Assembly (NCBI GenBank): GCA_945907245.1
Contig: CAMDTB010000010.1
Location: forward strand, 1 to 64,000
Direction: 5' to 3'
DNA length: 64,000 bases
DNA from: Rhizobium sp. Q54
GTDB taxonomy: Bacteria; Pseudomonadota; Alphaproteobacteria; SMXS01
The translations under genes and the position numbers were made by a program. How positions within the stretch are numbered: the first letter of the stretch is position 1; the number at the start of each line of letters is the position of its first letter. This document shows positions 36,641 to 46,806 of the stretch, in pieces. The notes beneath the pieces were generated by a model. It ran no database searches, was not told where the DNA came from, and was given only the letters and a program-made list of their open reading frames with translations.

Positions 36641-37432
36641 ATGTCCTACGAAACCATCCTCTATGAAACCGACGGCCCGGTTGCGGTCGTCACCCTGAAC
36701 CGTCCCGAGCGGCGCAACGCCTGGACGCGGGTCATGTCCCGCGAACTGGTCGATGCCTTCGAGACGGCCAACGCCGACAAGGCGATCGGCGCCATCGTGC
36801 TGACCGGCGCGGGCAAGGGCTTCTGCGCCGGCGCCGACATCGAACAGGCGTTCAAGGCGCGCATCGATGGGGCGGGCGACAAGCAGGAGGAAGAGACCGG
36901 CATGCCGGGCGGCACCGACTGGGCCGACCTGTGCCGCCGGTCGAAGCCGCTGATCGCGGCGGTCAACGGCGCCTCGGTCGGCGTCGGCGCGACCATGATC
37001 CTGCCCTTCGACGTGATCATCGCGTCCGAGGAAGCCAAGTTCGGCATGTTCTTCGTCAAGATGGGCCTGGTGCCGGAGCTCGGCTCGTCCCACTTCCTCG
37101 AGCGCCGGGTGGGCTTCGGCACGGCGAACGAGCTGTGCCTGACGGCGCGGCTGATCGATGCCCGGGAAGCGGGCCGCATCCGGCTGGCCGACCATGTGGT
37201 GCCGGCGGACGAATTGCTGGCGAGAGCCAAGGGGCTGGGGCGCGAGATCGCGGCGAACCCGGACCGGCAGCTGCGGCTGATCAAGGGTCTGCTGCGCGAC
37301 CACGGGCCGGCATCGGACCTGAACGCGGTGCAGCGCCGCGAGGGTGAGTTGCTCAAGGAGTGCTACGCGTCGGCCGAGCACAAGGAAGCGGTGGACGCCT
37401 TCCTGAACAAGCGGACGCCGGCTTTCCGGTAG
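36641..37432 (+). CDS. Enoyl-CoA hydratase/isomerase family protein
   Basis: VAVVTLNRPERRNAW; GAGKGFCAGADIEQ; KPLIAAVNGASVGVGATM. Confidence 0.94.
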   Translation: MSYETILYETDGPVAVVTLNRPERRNAWTRVMSRELVDAFETANADKAIGAIVLTGAGKGFCAGADIEQAFKARIDGAGDKQEEETGMPGGTDWADLCRRSKPLIAAVNGASVGVGATMILPFDVIIASEEAKFGMFFVKMGLVPELGSSHFLERRVGFGTANELCLTARLIDAREAGRIRLADHVVPADELLARAKGLGREIAANPDRQLRLIKGLLRDHGPASDLNAVQRREGELLKECYASAEHKEAVDAFLNKRTPAFR

Positions 37433-37448
37433 CCAGTTCCGGCAGGCG

Positions 37449-38186
37449 CTACTGCCCCGGCTGCGGGAACTCGCCGCCGATGGGGCGATCGCCATCGTCG
37501 CCGCGACGCGGGCCGGGGCCGGTCTTGCCGTCCTCGCCTTCCTTCAGGTCCTCGACCGCGCTGCGTTTGGCGGCGGCGGGCGGCGCCCAGGTGACCGGCA
37601 CGAAGGTCGCGGCGTTGGCCTGCCCCTTGGCGAGCTGCTCTGGCGTGATCCTGGCTCGAATGCGGGCCAGCTTGTCCGGTGGCAATGGCGTGAAGCCCAG
37701 CCGCTTCATCCTCGGATTGTTCTCGTAAAGGGTCAGCCAGCGCGCCGCTTCGACCGGGTCGATCATCAGGCCGGTGGCGTATTCGTAGGCCAGGGAGCCT
37801 TGCGCTTCCGGCCAGCCCGCCTCGGCGGCACGGCGCAGCCAGACGATGCCGTCCATGTACCGGGTCTGTTCGCCATTCGCCGTGGCGATGGTGCATTCGC
37901 CGAGACGGCGCTGGGCGTCTTCGTATCCGACTCCCTGCATGGCGACCCGGTAGAGAAGCCGGCTGGCCTTGGCGCAATCGCCCTGGTTCTGCAGTTCCAC
38001 GGCGCGCACATAGGCGTCGCTGATCCGGTCGACGGCGTTGCGATCCTTCGGCAGCGGGCTGCGCTGCGGCTTGGACGAGCAACCGGTGACAGCTATCCCC
38101 AGGACAAGAGCGGCGGCAAGCAGTCTGATGGCGGTCAAGAACGTCTCCCCGGCGGCGTTGTCCCGTGGCCTATGAACTAGCACCAC
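37449..38186 (-). CDS. Sel1-like repeat lipoprotein (start uncertain)
   Basis: LAAALVLGIAVTGCSS lipobox; YMDGIVWLRRAAEAGWPEAQGSLAYEYATG. Confidence 0.75.
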   Translation of the reverse strand: MVLVHRPRDNAAGETFLTAIRLLAAALVLGIAVTGCSSKPQRSPLPKDRNAVDRISDAYVRAVELQNQGDCAKASRLLYRVAMQGVGYEDAQRRLGECTIATANGEQTRYMDGIVWLRRAAEAGWPEAQGSLAYEYATGLMIDPVEAARWLTLYENNPRMKRLGFTPLPPDKLARIRARITPEQLAKGQANAATFVPVTWAPPAAAKRSAVEDLKEGEDGKTGPGPRRGDDGDRPIGGEFPQPGQ

Positions 38187-38214
38187 ACCGGGGCCGCGCC
38201 ACCAAGATTCTTTT

Positions 38215-38511
38215 TCAGCCCAGGAACGACGGCGCGAAATGCTCGACGGTGGGGAAGGGGTCGTAGAAGTCGTGGAGCAGCGTCCGCCACTGCTGGTAGC
38301 GTTCCGAGCTGCGAAAGCCGACGGTGTGGTCCTCCAGCGTCCGCCACCAGACCAGCAGCAGGTAACCGGCCGGGCGCTCGATGCTGCGGCGGACTTCGAT
38401 GCCGCCGAAGCCGGGGGACGCCTCGATCAGCGGCCGGGCCTGCCGCATGGCCGCCTCGAAGGCTGTCTCGCGGCCGGGCTTGATGGAAAGTTGCGCGGCT
38501 TCGAGGATCAT
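38215..38511 (-). CDS. Antibiotic biosynthesis monooxygenase (ABM)-domain protein
   Basis: MILEAAQLSIKPGRETAFEAAMRQARPLIEASPGFGGIEVRRSIE. Confidence 0.88.
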   Translation of the reverse strand: MILEAAQLSIKPGRETAFEAAMRQARPLIEASPGFGGIEVRRSIERPAGYLLLVWWRTLEDHTVGFRSSERYQQWRTLLHDFYDPFPTVEHFAPSFLG

Positions 38512-39593
38512 GGGCTCTCCTTCCACTGGACGAACGCGCCGTGCGGATGCGCCTGGCCGAGCAGCCGTTCCTCGCCGCCGGGCCAGAGCGTCAGGGTGAT
38601 GTCCGGCAGGACGGCGAGATGCGGCGCTTCCATGCGCAGCCAGGCGATGGGCGCATCAGGTGTCGCGCGTTCGCCGGCACGGGTCAAGGCGGCATGCAGG
38701 GCAGCCTTGGTTTCCGGGCTGAAATACTGCGCCGCGATGGAGTGGTAGACCACCGTCGCGACGCCGGGGCGCGGTTCGGCGAGCTGCCGCGAGACCCAGT
38801 CGCCGGCGTCGGCGGTTTCCAGCTTCGGCGGATAACGCCTCGCCACGGCGAGCGCGCCGTCCAGCGCGTGGAAGCGGTCGAGCTGGTCGGGCCAGACATA
38901 GGACTTGAGGCGCAGCGCCGCCTCGGGCCGCGACAGGTCGATGGGGCTGATGTCGCAGCCCGCGCGCTCGGCGACGGTCGCGGCGACGTCGGCGTCGGGC
39001 GCATGAGCGCGCCAGTCCGTGCCGATCAATACCGGGCTTGCCGGATCGCCCCAGGTTCTGCCGTCACCGAAATCGTAGCGAAAGCGGTCCCAGTTCAGGT
39101 TGAGCCCGGCGCTCGCGCCGATCTCGAGGCAGCGCAACGGCAGTCCGGTTTCCTTCGCGACGGTTAGGAAGCCGCCGATCAGTACGCCGGTGCGGCGCAC
39201 TTCGTTGGTCTGCGGCGTGTTGTGCAGGAAGCGTTCGAAGAACGGGGCCTCGGCGCGCAGCATCGCCTCGGCGGCGTCCCACAGGCCGTCCTCGCGGAAC
39301 GTGCCGCCGGCGCTGGCGTAGAAGTCGGCGAGGGCCGGGGCGCGGCCGGTGAGCACCAGGTAATGCAGGCCGCCCACAAGGCGCAGGCTCAGCACGGCGT
39401 CCCTCGGTGCGCGGGTTTCCCAGCCGGACAGCATGGCGCGGGTCACGCCGCCCGCCCTGTAGTCCGCGGCCATGCCGTGCAGCAGCAGGGCGGTGAGTGG
39501 CGAGCCCATCATCTCGCAGGCCTGGGCCTGGAAGTCGAGGGCGGCGGCGACGGAGCTGCCCGAGTGGTTGTCGGTCGCGATACTGTCGGACAT
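38508..39593 (-). CDS. DUF2332 family protein
   Basis: FQAQACEMMGSPLTALLLHGMAADY; NTPQTNEVRRTGVLIGGFL; LRCLEIGASAGLNLNWDRF; VVYHSIAAQYF. Confidence 0.88.
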   Translation of the reverse strand: MSDSIATDNHSGSSVAAALDFQAQACEMMGSPLTALLLHGMAADYRAGGVTRAMLSGWETRAPRDAVLSLRLVGGLHYLVLTGRAPALADFYASAGGTFREDGLWDAAEAMLRAEAPFFERFLHNTPQTNEVRRTGVLIGGFLTVAKETGLPLRCLEIGASAGLNLNWDRFRYDFGDGRTWGDPASPVLIGTDWRAHAPDADVAATVAERAGCDISPIDLSRPEAALRLKSYVWPDQLDRFHALDGALAVARRYPPKLETADAGDWVSRQLAEPRPGVATVVYHSIAAQYFSPETKAALHAALTRAGERATPDAPIAWLRMEAPHLAVLPDITLTLWPGGEERLLGQAHPHGAFVQWKESP

Positions 39594-39652
39594 TGCGATC
39601 TCCACTGAAACGGCGGTAATCATCATCTGGCCGCAGGGAGTTGCGTGCATCA

Positions 39653-39669
39653 ATATTGATCAATATAAT
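39653..39669 (+). promoter_or_regulatory. 14-bp perfect palindrome overlapping a TATAAT -10 box
   Basis: ATATTGATCAATAT (39653-39666); TATAAT (39664-39669); ATG at 39676. Confidence 0.7.
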
Positions 39670-39675
39670 CTATAT

Positions 39676-40827
39676 ATGTCCATGAAAATGATCCCCGCCG
39701 AGGATGTCTGCGCGCGCCTGCGCATCCGGCCGCAAACACTCTACGCCTATGTGAGCCGCGGACTGCTGGAGGCGTTGGCGGACGCGTCCGATTCCCGCCG
39801 CAGCCTGTACCGTGAAGCGGACGTCGAGGCGCTGGTCGCGCGCAAGAAAGCCGGACGCAGCCGCACCGTGGTCGCCGCGAAAGCGATCGATTGGGGGGAT
39901 CCGGTACTGGAGACCCGTATCTCGACGGTGGTGCGCGGCCGGCTGATCTACCGCGGGCATGACGCCGTTGCGTGGTCCGGAATGGCGACGCTCGAGGAAA
40001 CGGCGGCGTTGCTGTGCGACGTCAAGGCATGGCCCGATGCGCCGATGCTTTCGGTTGCTTCCGGGGACGCCGGGATCGCGGGCGCTTTCAGTTATCTGGC
40101 GCGGGCCGCCAACGAGGCGCCGCCCATGTTCGGGCGCAGCCGGCAGTCCATCGTTGCCGAGGGCGCCGCCCTGCTGCGTGGTCTCGCGACGGCCGTGCTG
40201 GGGCGCGAGGCGCATGGTCCCGTTCACGAATCCGCCGCCGAAGCCTGGCGGCTGAAACCGAAGGGCGCTGACCTAGTGCGCCGCGCGCTGGTGCTGCTGG
40301 CCGATCACGAGCTGAACGCCTCGACCTTCGCGGTGCGCGTGGTTGGATCGACGGGCGCGAGCCTGCCGGCTGCGCTCATGGCGGGCCTCGCGGCGCTGAC
40401 CGGGCCGAGGCATGGCGGCATGACCATGCGCACGGTCGTCATGTTCGCCGACGCGCTCGCAGCCCCCGATCCCGCCGCGTTCTTTGCCGCGCGCCTTGCG
40501 CGGGGGGAGCCGATCTGGGGACTGCATCACGAACTCTATCCTGACGGCGACATCCGTGCCCGGGCGCTACGGGCCGTGCACGAACCTTCCGGAGCATTGC
40601 TGCGGACGATCGACGCGGCCGAGGCGGCGGGCGGCATGCGGCTTAACGTCGACGGCGCGCTGGCGGCGCTGGCGCACACGCTGGGGCTGTCGCAGGAGGC
40701 GGCATTTGCGATTTTCGCGCTGGGCCGGGCGACGGGCTGGATCGCCCACGCGATCGAGCAGACCGAGACGGGGGCGCTGATCCGGCCGAGGGCACGCTAC
40801 GTGGGACCGGAAGCGGCCGGCGGCTGA
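39676..40827 (+). CDS. Citrate synthase-like protein with N-terminal MerR/excisionase-type HTH domain
   Basis: AEDVCARLRIRPQTLYAYVSRGLLEALADASDSRRSLYREADVEALVARKK then LTGPRHGGM, GLHHELYPDGDIRARAL, NVDGALAAL, FALGRATGWIAHAIEQ. Confidence 0.88.
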   Translation: MSMKMIPAEDVCARLRIRPQTLYAYVSRGLLEALADASDSRRSLYREADVEALVARKKAGRSRTVVAAKAIDWGDPVLETRISTVVRGRLIYRGHDAVAWSGMATLEETAALLCDVKAWPDAPMLSVASGDAGIAGAFSYLARAANEAPPMFGRSRQSIVAEGAALLRGLATAVLGREAHGPVHESAAEAWRLKPKGADLVRRALVLLADHELNASTFAVRVVGSTGASLPAALMAGLAALTGPRHGGMTMRTVVMFADALAAPDPAAFFAARLARGEPIWGLHHELYPDGDIRARALRAVHEPSGALLRTIDAAEAAGGMRLNVDGALAALAHTLGLSQEAAFAIFALGRATGWIAHAIEQTETGALIRPRARYVGPEAAGG

Positions 40828-40830
40828 GGA

Positions 40831-41241
40831 TCAGTCCTGATGCACCGGGCGGTGCAGCGTCTCCCAGGGCTCGCCCAGATCGTCCATGCCCGCCTCGACC
40901 AGTTCGGCCTCGAGGCGGATATCGGCGCCGCCGGCGAAGCTGAGGGTGATCAGGGCGCGGCCCTGCTGCTCGACGGCATGGATGGTCAGCAGTTCAAGCA
41001 CATGATCCTTCGACTGCTGCGGCACGCCGCGTACCTTGGCCACGCTGACGGTCTCGAAATGCAGTCCGGCCCGGGTTCGGTAATGCGGCGGGCCGGGCCG
41101 TTCCCACATGAAGCGGTTGCACACCAGCGCGAAGCGGTTGGCCGCGGGCAGCCAGGCCAGGTCGGACACCTTGAGCGCGGCGTCCTGCAGATAGCCGCCG
41201 ATCACGGCGATGTCCTCGGCATTCTCGGCGCGTAGCTTCAT
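40831..41241 (-). CDS. DUF2948 family protein
   Basis: [47 protein letters not shown]; adjacent to murA. Confidence 0.85.
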   Translation of the reverse strand: MKLRAENAEDIAVIGGYLQDAALKVSDLAWLPAANRFALVCNRFMWERPGPPHYRTRAGLHFETVSVAKVRGVPQQSKDHVLELLTIHAVEQQGRALITLSFAGGADIRLEAELVEAGMDDLGEPWETLHRPVHQD

Positions 41242-41254
41242 GGCGAAACCTTCT

Positions 41255-42547
41255 TCATGGAACGATCGCCCTGTCGTCCTGGGTGCGGCGGATGTCCGCG
41301 CCCACCGCGCGCAGCTTCTCTTCAAGTTTCTCGTAGCCACGGTCGAGGTGGTAGACGCCGTTGACCACGGTCTCGCCCTCGGCGGCCATGCCGGCCAGCA
41401 CCAGGCAGACCGAGGCGCGCAAATCGGTCGCCATCACCGGCGCGCCGCGCAGCCGCGGGTTGCCGCGCACCATGGCCGAGCTGCCGTGCACGGTGATGTC
41501 GGCGCCCATGCGCGCCAGCTCGGGCGCGTGCATGAAGCGGTTCTCGAAGATCGTCTCGGTGATCAGCGAGGCGCCGTCGGCCACCGCCATCAGCGCCATG
41601 AACTGAGCCTGCATGTCGGTGGGGAAGCCGGGGAAGGGATGGGTGATGACGTCGAATCCCTTGCAGCGTCCCGTCGGATGGGACACGCGCACCTTGCCCA
41701 GGCCGTTGGAGATGTTAACGCCGGCCTTGGCCAGCGATTCGAACACCGAGCCGAGATGATCCACATTGGCGCCGTCCAGCACCAGCTCGCCGCCGGTGAT
41801 CGCCGCAGCGACCGCGTAGGTGCCGGCCTCGATCCGGTCGGGCATCACGGTGTATTCGGCGGCGTGCAGCGCGTCGACGCCCTGGATCACCAGGCACTCG
41901 GTGCCGATGCCGTGGATGTTGGCGCCCATGGCAACGAGGCACTGGGCCAGGTCGGTGACCTCGGGTTCGCGCGCGGCGTTCTCCATGATGGTGGTCCCAT
42001 TGGCGAGGGCGGCGGCCATCAGCAGGTTCTCGGTGGCGCCCACCGACACGAACGGAAAGCGGATGGTGGCGCCCTTCAGGCCGCCGGGCGCATGGGCGAT
42101 GACGTTGCCGCCCTTCAGCTCGATCTTGGCGCCCATGGCCTCCAGGCCCTTCAGGTGCTGGTCGATGGGGCGGATGCCGATGGCGTCGCCGCCGGGCATG
42201 GAGACGGTCGCCTCGCCGGTGCGCGCCAGCAGCGGACCCAGCACCAGCACCGAGGCGCGAATGCGGTTGACGATCTCGTACGGCGCGACGGTCGACAGCG
42301 GCGGCTTCGCGGTCAGCTTGAGGGTGCGGCCCCGGTTGGAGCCTTCGACTTCCTCGACGGTGGCGCCCAGACTGGTGAGCAGGTCCGACATGGTGGCCAT
42401 GTCGTCGAGCGCCGGGATGTTGTGGAGCGTCAGGGTCTCTTCGGTCAGCAGGCTGGCGGCCATCAGCGGCAGCGCCGCGTTCTTGGCGCCGCTGATCGAG
42501 ATCTTGCCGCGCAGCGGCCTGCCGCCGCGGATGACGAGCTGATCCAT
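41255..42547 (-). CDS. murA: UDP-N-acetylglucosamine 1-carboxyvinyltransferase
   Basis: [79 protein letters not shown]. Confidence 0.97.
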   Translation of the reverse strand: MDQLVIRGGRPLRGKISISGAKNAALPLMAASLLTEETLTLHNIPALDDMATMSDLLTSLGATVEEVEGSNRGRTLKLTAKPPLSTVAPYEIVNRIRASVLVLGPLLARTGEATVSMPGGDAIGIRPIDQHLKGLEAMGAKIELKGGNVIAHAPGGLKGATIRFPFVSVGATENLLMAAALANGTTIMENAAREPEVTDLAQCLVAMGANIHGIGTECLVIQGVDALHAAEYTVMPDRIEAGTYAVAAAITGGELVLDGANVDHLGSVFESLAKAGVNISNGLGKVRVSHPTGRCKGFDVITHPFPGFPTDMQAQFMALMAVADGASLITETIFENRFMHAPELARMGADITVHGSSAMVRGNPRLRGAPVMATDLRASVCLVLAGMAAEGETVVNGVYHLDRGYEKLEEKLRAVGADIRRTQDDRAIVP

Positions 42548-42549
42548 GG

Positions 42550-43104
42550 CTACAGCTTTGGCAGGGTCACGCCCCGCTGTCCCATGTATTTGCCTGCCTT
42601 GTCCTTGTAGGACGTTTCGCAGGGCTCGTTGCCCTTGAGGAACAGGAACTGGCAGGCGCCTTCATTGGCATAGATCTTCGCCGGCAGCGGCGTGGTGTTG
42701 GAGAATTCCAGGGTGACGTGACCTTCCCATTCGGGCTCGAGCGGCGTGACGTTGACGATGATGCCGCAGCGGGCATAGGTGCTCTTGCCCAGGCAGATCA
42801 CCAGGATGTCGCGCGGGATGCGGAAATACTCGACCGTGGTGGCGAGGGCGAAGGAGTTGGGCGGGATGACGCAGACGTCGCCCGGCCGGTCGACGAAGCT
42901 CTGCTTGGAAAACTCCTTGGGATCGACGATCACCGAATCGACGTTGGTGAACACCTTGAACTCATCCGACACCCGCGCGTCATAGCCATAGGACGACAGG
43001 CCGTAGGAGATCACGCCCTGGCGCTGCTGCTTCTCGACGAACGGCTCGATCATGCCGTTCGCCAACGCCTGCTCGCGGATCCAGATGTCGGACATGATGG
43101 CCAT
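42550..43104 (-). CDS. dcd: dCTP deaminase
   Basis: [93 protein letters not shown]. Confidence 0.97.
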   Translation of the reverse strand: MAIMSDIWIREQALANGMIEPFVEKQQRQGVISYGLSSYGYDARVSDEFKVFTNVDSVIVDPKEFSKQSFVDRPGDVCVIPPNSFALATTVEYFRIPRDILVICLGKSTYARCGIIVNVTPLEPEWEGHVTLEFSNTTPLPAKIYANEGACQFLFLKGNEPCETSYKDKAGKYMGQRGVTLPKL

Positions 43105-43289
43105 GGGGGGACTCTTTGGGGAGTGAATGCGAACAACACTTCTAATGGAGCAGGTGGCGTATCTCAACGCCTGCGCGCATGCCGGCCGAGCGCGGTGGGC
43201 CATTACGATAGCGCTACTGACTCGGACTGCGATTTGTGACAGGATTTTTTCGGGCAAATGGCGCTGGGCGGCGCCGGGAGATTTCGCAC

Positions 43290-43538
43290 ATGGACTGGTT
43301 GGCCAAACTTTCAGTGGGCCTCGTGACAGGCCTGTTGGTTTACTTCTTCTACCCGGTCGAAAAGACCGCGCGGCCGATCACCGCGGCAGCTTTCGGGGTA
43401 GCGGGCGCCGCGATGGGGGCGCTTCTCTCCATGAAGATACAGGCGCTGGGCGGTCCCTATCTGACGCCGACGAGCCTGGCGACCTCGGCCGCAGGCGCGG
43501 CGCTGTTCGCGATTTCCTACATGAACATCTCGCACTAG
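43290..43538 (+). CDS. Small membrane protein
   Basis: [47 protein letters not shown]. Confidence 0.6.
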   Translation: MDWLAKLSVGLVTGLLVYFFYPVEKTARPITAAAFGVAGAAMGALLSMKIQALGGPYLTPTSLATSAAGAALFAISYMNISH

Positions 43539-43711
43539 GCGGGATCGTCCTTCTCCTCCGGGCCGGGCGTCGGCGCCTGTTTGCGCTGCTGCTCCTTTCG
43601 GCGACGCAGGTTCTCCCTCAGCGCTTCCGCGGCGCGGCGCTGGTGCTCGGCCTTGTTCGGATGGGCCTTGTTGTCCTGCTTCGGCATGGTGTGCTGATCG
43701 ATCCCGTTCAT
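43535..43711 (-). CDS. Small basic hypothetical protein
   Basis: [58 protein letters not shown]. Confidence 0.55.
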   Translation of the reverse strand: MNGIDQHTMPKQDNKAHPNKAEHQRRAAEALRENLRRRKEQQRKQAPTPGPEEKDDPA

Positions 43712-43770
43712 CGCGTTTTCCTGCCCCGGCGCTTGGATGGTCCGCATGGACCTGCGCGGAGTACCATATT

Positions 43771-45933
43771 ATGCATAGAACAGCCCGCGCCGGAAAAGGC
43801 GCGGCAACGGAGATGCCGATGAAGCCTTCATTGCGGCGCTGGGCGGGATTAATGGCGGCCGCGCTCGCCGGCCTGTTGCTGGCCTTGCCCGCGGGCGCGG
43901 CGCCGGTCAAGACCGAAAATGCCCGGGCCGAGCTCGTCGCCGACGTGGCGTCCGTGGCGGCGGGCGAGCCGTTCCACGTGGCGCTGAAGCTGACACCGCG
44001 CGAGCATTGGCACACCTATTGGCTCAATCCCGGCGATTCGGGACTGGCGACGACGCTGGAATGGACGCTGCCGGCCGGCTTCACGGCTGGCGACATCGCC
44101 TGGCCCGCGCCAAAGGCGCTGCCCTTCGGCCCGCTGACCAATTACGGATACGACGCCGAGCACTGGCTGCTGGTGACGGTGACGCCGCCCGCCGACATAG
44201 GTCAGGGCGAGGTGACGCTGAAGGCCCGCGCCGACTGGCTGGTCTGCGAGGACATCTGCATCCCGGAGGGCGCCGACCTGGAGCTGACCTTGCCGGTGGC
44301 AACCGACGCGGTGCGTGACCCGCTGCACACCGCGGGCTTCAGAAAGGCGCGTGAGGCGCTGCCCGCGGCGTTCCCCGGCACCGCCGAGTTCCGGGTCGAC
44401 GGCAAGACACTCGCGTTGCGCTTCACCGATGCCGGCGACGGCGTGCTGCGATTCTTTCCCTTCACCGAGACGCTGATCAGCAACAGCGCCGCCCAGACCG
44501 AAAGCGCCGATGGTGCCGCGCGCGTTCTCGCCATACCGATGGGTAGCGGCAAGCCCGATGAAACCGTCGAGGGCGTCCTGAGAGTCGGCGACAAGGCCTA
44601 TTCGGTCAGTGCGCCGGCGGGGACCTTTTCTCCGCCGGCGGCGGTCCGGGCCGAACCGCCGGGCGCAGCGGCCGACGCTGGCGGCGGCATGGCGGGCGGC
44701 ATCGACCAGCTGCCGATCTGGCAGGCCATGCTGTTCGCATTCCTCGGCGGTGTGCTGCTCAACCTGATGCCCTGCGTGTTTCCGGTGCTGTCGCTGAAGG
44801 CGCTTGCGGTGGTGAAGGCGTCTGGGCTGTCGCTGCGCGAGAAGCGGATGGAGGGACTGCTCTATACGGCGGGCGTCATGGTCAGCTTCCTGGCGCTGGC
44901 CGGTGCGCTCCTGGCGTTCCGCGCGGGCGGCGTGGCGGTGGGCTGGGGCTTCCAGCTGCAATCGCCGGAAGTGGTCGCCGTGCTGGCGGTGATCCTGTTC
45001 GCCGTCGGCCTCTCGCTGTCGGGCTATTTCGAGCTTGCCGGCAGTTTCACCGGCTTGGGGCAGGGTCTGGTCGACCGGGGCGGCGCCGTCGGCGCGTTCG
45101 CGACCGGCGTGCTGGCCACCATCGTGGCGACGCCCTGCACCGCGCCGTTCATGGCCTCGGCGCTGGGCGCGGCGCTGCTGTTGCCGCCGCTGGGGTCGCT
45201 GTCGATCTTCGCGGCGCTGGGCTTCGGGCTGGCGTTTCCGATGCTGCTGATCAGCGAGGTGCCGGCCATCGGCCGCCTGCTGCCGCGGCCCGGGCCGTGG
45301 ATGGACCGGTTCCGCCAATTCCTGGCGTTTCCCGTATACGCCACGGTGATCTGGCTGGTGACCGTGCTGGGCCAGCAGGCCGGCATCGCCGCCGTCGCCG
45401 CGCTCCTCGCCATCCTGATGCTGGTCGTATTCGCGATCTGGCTATGGCGGATCGCGCGGGGTGCGCATGGTTTCGGCAAGGCGCTCAGCCATGGGCTGGC
45501 GGTGCTCGCGCTGGCGACCTGCGCCTGGCTGGTCTGGTACGCCGGCGAGCAGGATGCGCCCACCGCCGCGGCCGATGCCGGCGTGCTGGCCGCCGAGCCC
45601 TATGACGAGGCCAGGCTGGCGGCGTACCGGGCGGCGGGCGAGCCGGTGTTCGTCAACATGACGGCGGCCTGGTGCATCACCTGCCTCGCCAATGAACGGG
45701 TCGCGCTGACCACTGACGCGGTCGCCGCCGCGTTTCGCGACAAGGGCATCCGCTACATGAAAGGCGACTGGACGCGTCGCGACCCAAAGATTACCGAAAT
45801 ATTGACAAACTATGGCCGAAGCGGCGTGCCGCTCTATCTGTACTTTGCGCCTGGTCGCGCCCAGGCCGTCGTGCTGCCGCAGTTGCTCACGCCGGACATC
45901 GTGCTGGACGCCATCGGCCAGGCCGAGGGGTAG
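43771..45933 (+). CDS. DsbD/ScsB-type protein-disulfide reductase
   Basis: N-terminal TlpA/DsbD-like domain, LLNLMPCVFPVLSLKALAVVK TM core, MTAAWCITCLANE thioredoxin-like CxxC. Confidence 0.92.
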   Translation: MHRTARAGKGAATEMPMKPSLRRWAGLMAAALAGLLLALPAGAAPVKTENARAELVADVASVAAGEPFHVALKLTPREHWHTYWLNPGDSGLATTLEWTLPAGFTAGDIAWPAPKALPFGPLTNYGYDAEHWLLVTVTPPADIGQGEVTLKARADWLVCEDICIPEGADLELTLPVATDAVRDPLHTAGFRKAREALPAAFPGTAEFRVDGKTLALRFTDAGDGVLRFFPFTETLISNSAAQTESADGAARVLAIPMGSGKPDETVEGVLRVGDKAYSVSAPAGTFSPPAAVRAEPPGAAADAGGGMAGGIDQLPIWQAMLFAFLGGVLLNLMPCVFPVLSLKALAVVKASGLSLREKRMEGLLYTAGVMVSFLALAGALLAFRAGGVAVGWGFQLQSPEVVAVLAVILFAVGLSLSGYFELAGSFTGLGQGLVDRGGAVGAFATGVLATIVATPCTAPFMASALGAALLLPPLGSLSIFAALGFGLAFPMLLISEVPAIGRLLPRPGPWMDRFRQFLAFPVYATVIWLVTVLGQQAGIAAVAALLAILMLVVFAIWLWRIARGAHGFGKALSHGLAVLALATCAWLVWYAGEQDAPTAAADAGVLAAEPYDEARLAAYRAAGEPVFVNMTAAWCITCLANERVALTTDAVAAAFRDKGIRYMKGDWTRRDPKITEILTNYGRSGVPLYLYFAPGRAQAVVLPQLLTPDIVLDAIGQAEG

Positions 45934-45957
45934 TATTCTCAACTCAGGGAGTTTGCG

Positions 45958-46572
45958 ATGATCGGACGACTTTCCGCGGCGCTGGCCGGAGGATTGGCGC
46001 TTTGCGTGATGGCGGCTCCGGCGTACGCCGCGCCGGAAATCGGCCAGAAGGCGCCCGCGTTCACGGGCAAGGATGCGGCCGGCAAGACGGTCAGCCTCAG
46101 CGACTATGCGGGCAAGACGGTGGTGCTGGAATGGACCAACCATGAATGTCCGTTCGTGGTGAAGCATTACGACAGCGGCAACATGCAGGCGCTCCAGAAG
46201 GAACTGACCGGCAAGGGCGCGGTGTGGCTGACGGTCGTCTCATCGGCGCCGGGCAAGCAGGGTCATGTCTCGGCGGCCAAGGCGAACGAGCTGACCAAGT
46301 CGCGCAACGCCGCCCCGTCGGACGTGATCCTGGACGAGGACGGCACGATCGGCATGGCGTATGGCGCGACCGCCACGCCGCAGATGGTGGTGATCACGCC
46401 GGCGCAGACCTTGGCCTATATGGGCGCCATCGACAGCATTCCGTCGGCCAAGCAGTCGGACATTCCGAAGGCCGACAACTACGTGCGCGCGGCCTATGAC
46501 GCGGTCGCCGCCGGCAAGCCGGTGCAGGTGGCCCAGACCAAGGCTTATGGCTGCTCGGTGAAGTACCAGTAG
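45958..46572 (+). CDS. Secreted redoxin/thioredoxin-fold protein
   Basis: Signal peptide; PEIGQKAPAFTGKDAAGKTVSLSDYAGKTVVLEWTNHECPFVVKHY. Confidence 0.9.
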   Translation: MIGRLSAALAGGLALCVMAAPAYAAPEIGQKAPAFTGKDAAGKTVSLSDYAGKTVVLEWTNHECPFVVKHYDSGNMQALQKELTGKGAVWLTVVSSAPGKQGHVSAAKANELTKSRNAAPSDVILDEDGTIGMAYGATATPQMVVITPAQTLAYMGAIDSIPSAKQSDIPKADNYVRAAYDAVAAGKPVQVAQTKAYGCSVKYQ

Positions 46573-46695
46573 CTACGGCGCGACGCGGGTTTTCGCGGCC
46601 GGCGGGCACGGCGCGCCGGCCGGCCCGCCATGCGGACAGACGGCGGGCAAAAGGGCTTGCGCCTGTCCGGTTTCCTTGGCATAAGCCCTCCCGCT

Positions 46696-46770
<75 letters not shown>

Positions 46771-46806
46771 GTTTCCCCGAGATACCCCAGAGGCTTGGCG
46801 CGGCGG

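Noticed and set aside
41210-42610. 466-aa plus-strand ORF opposite murA
   Set aside because: Shadow of murA
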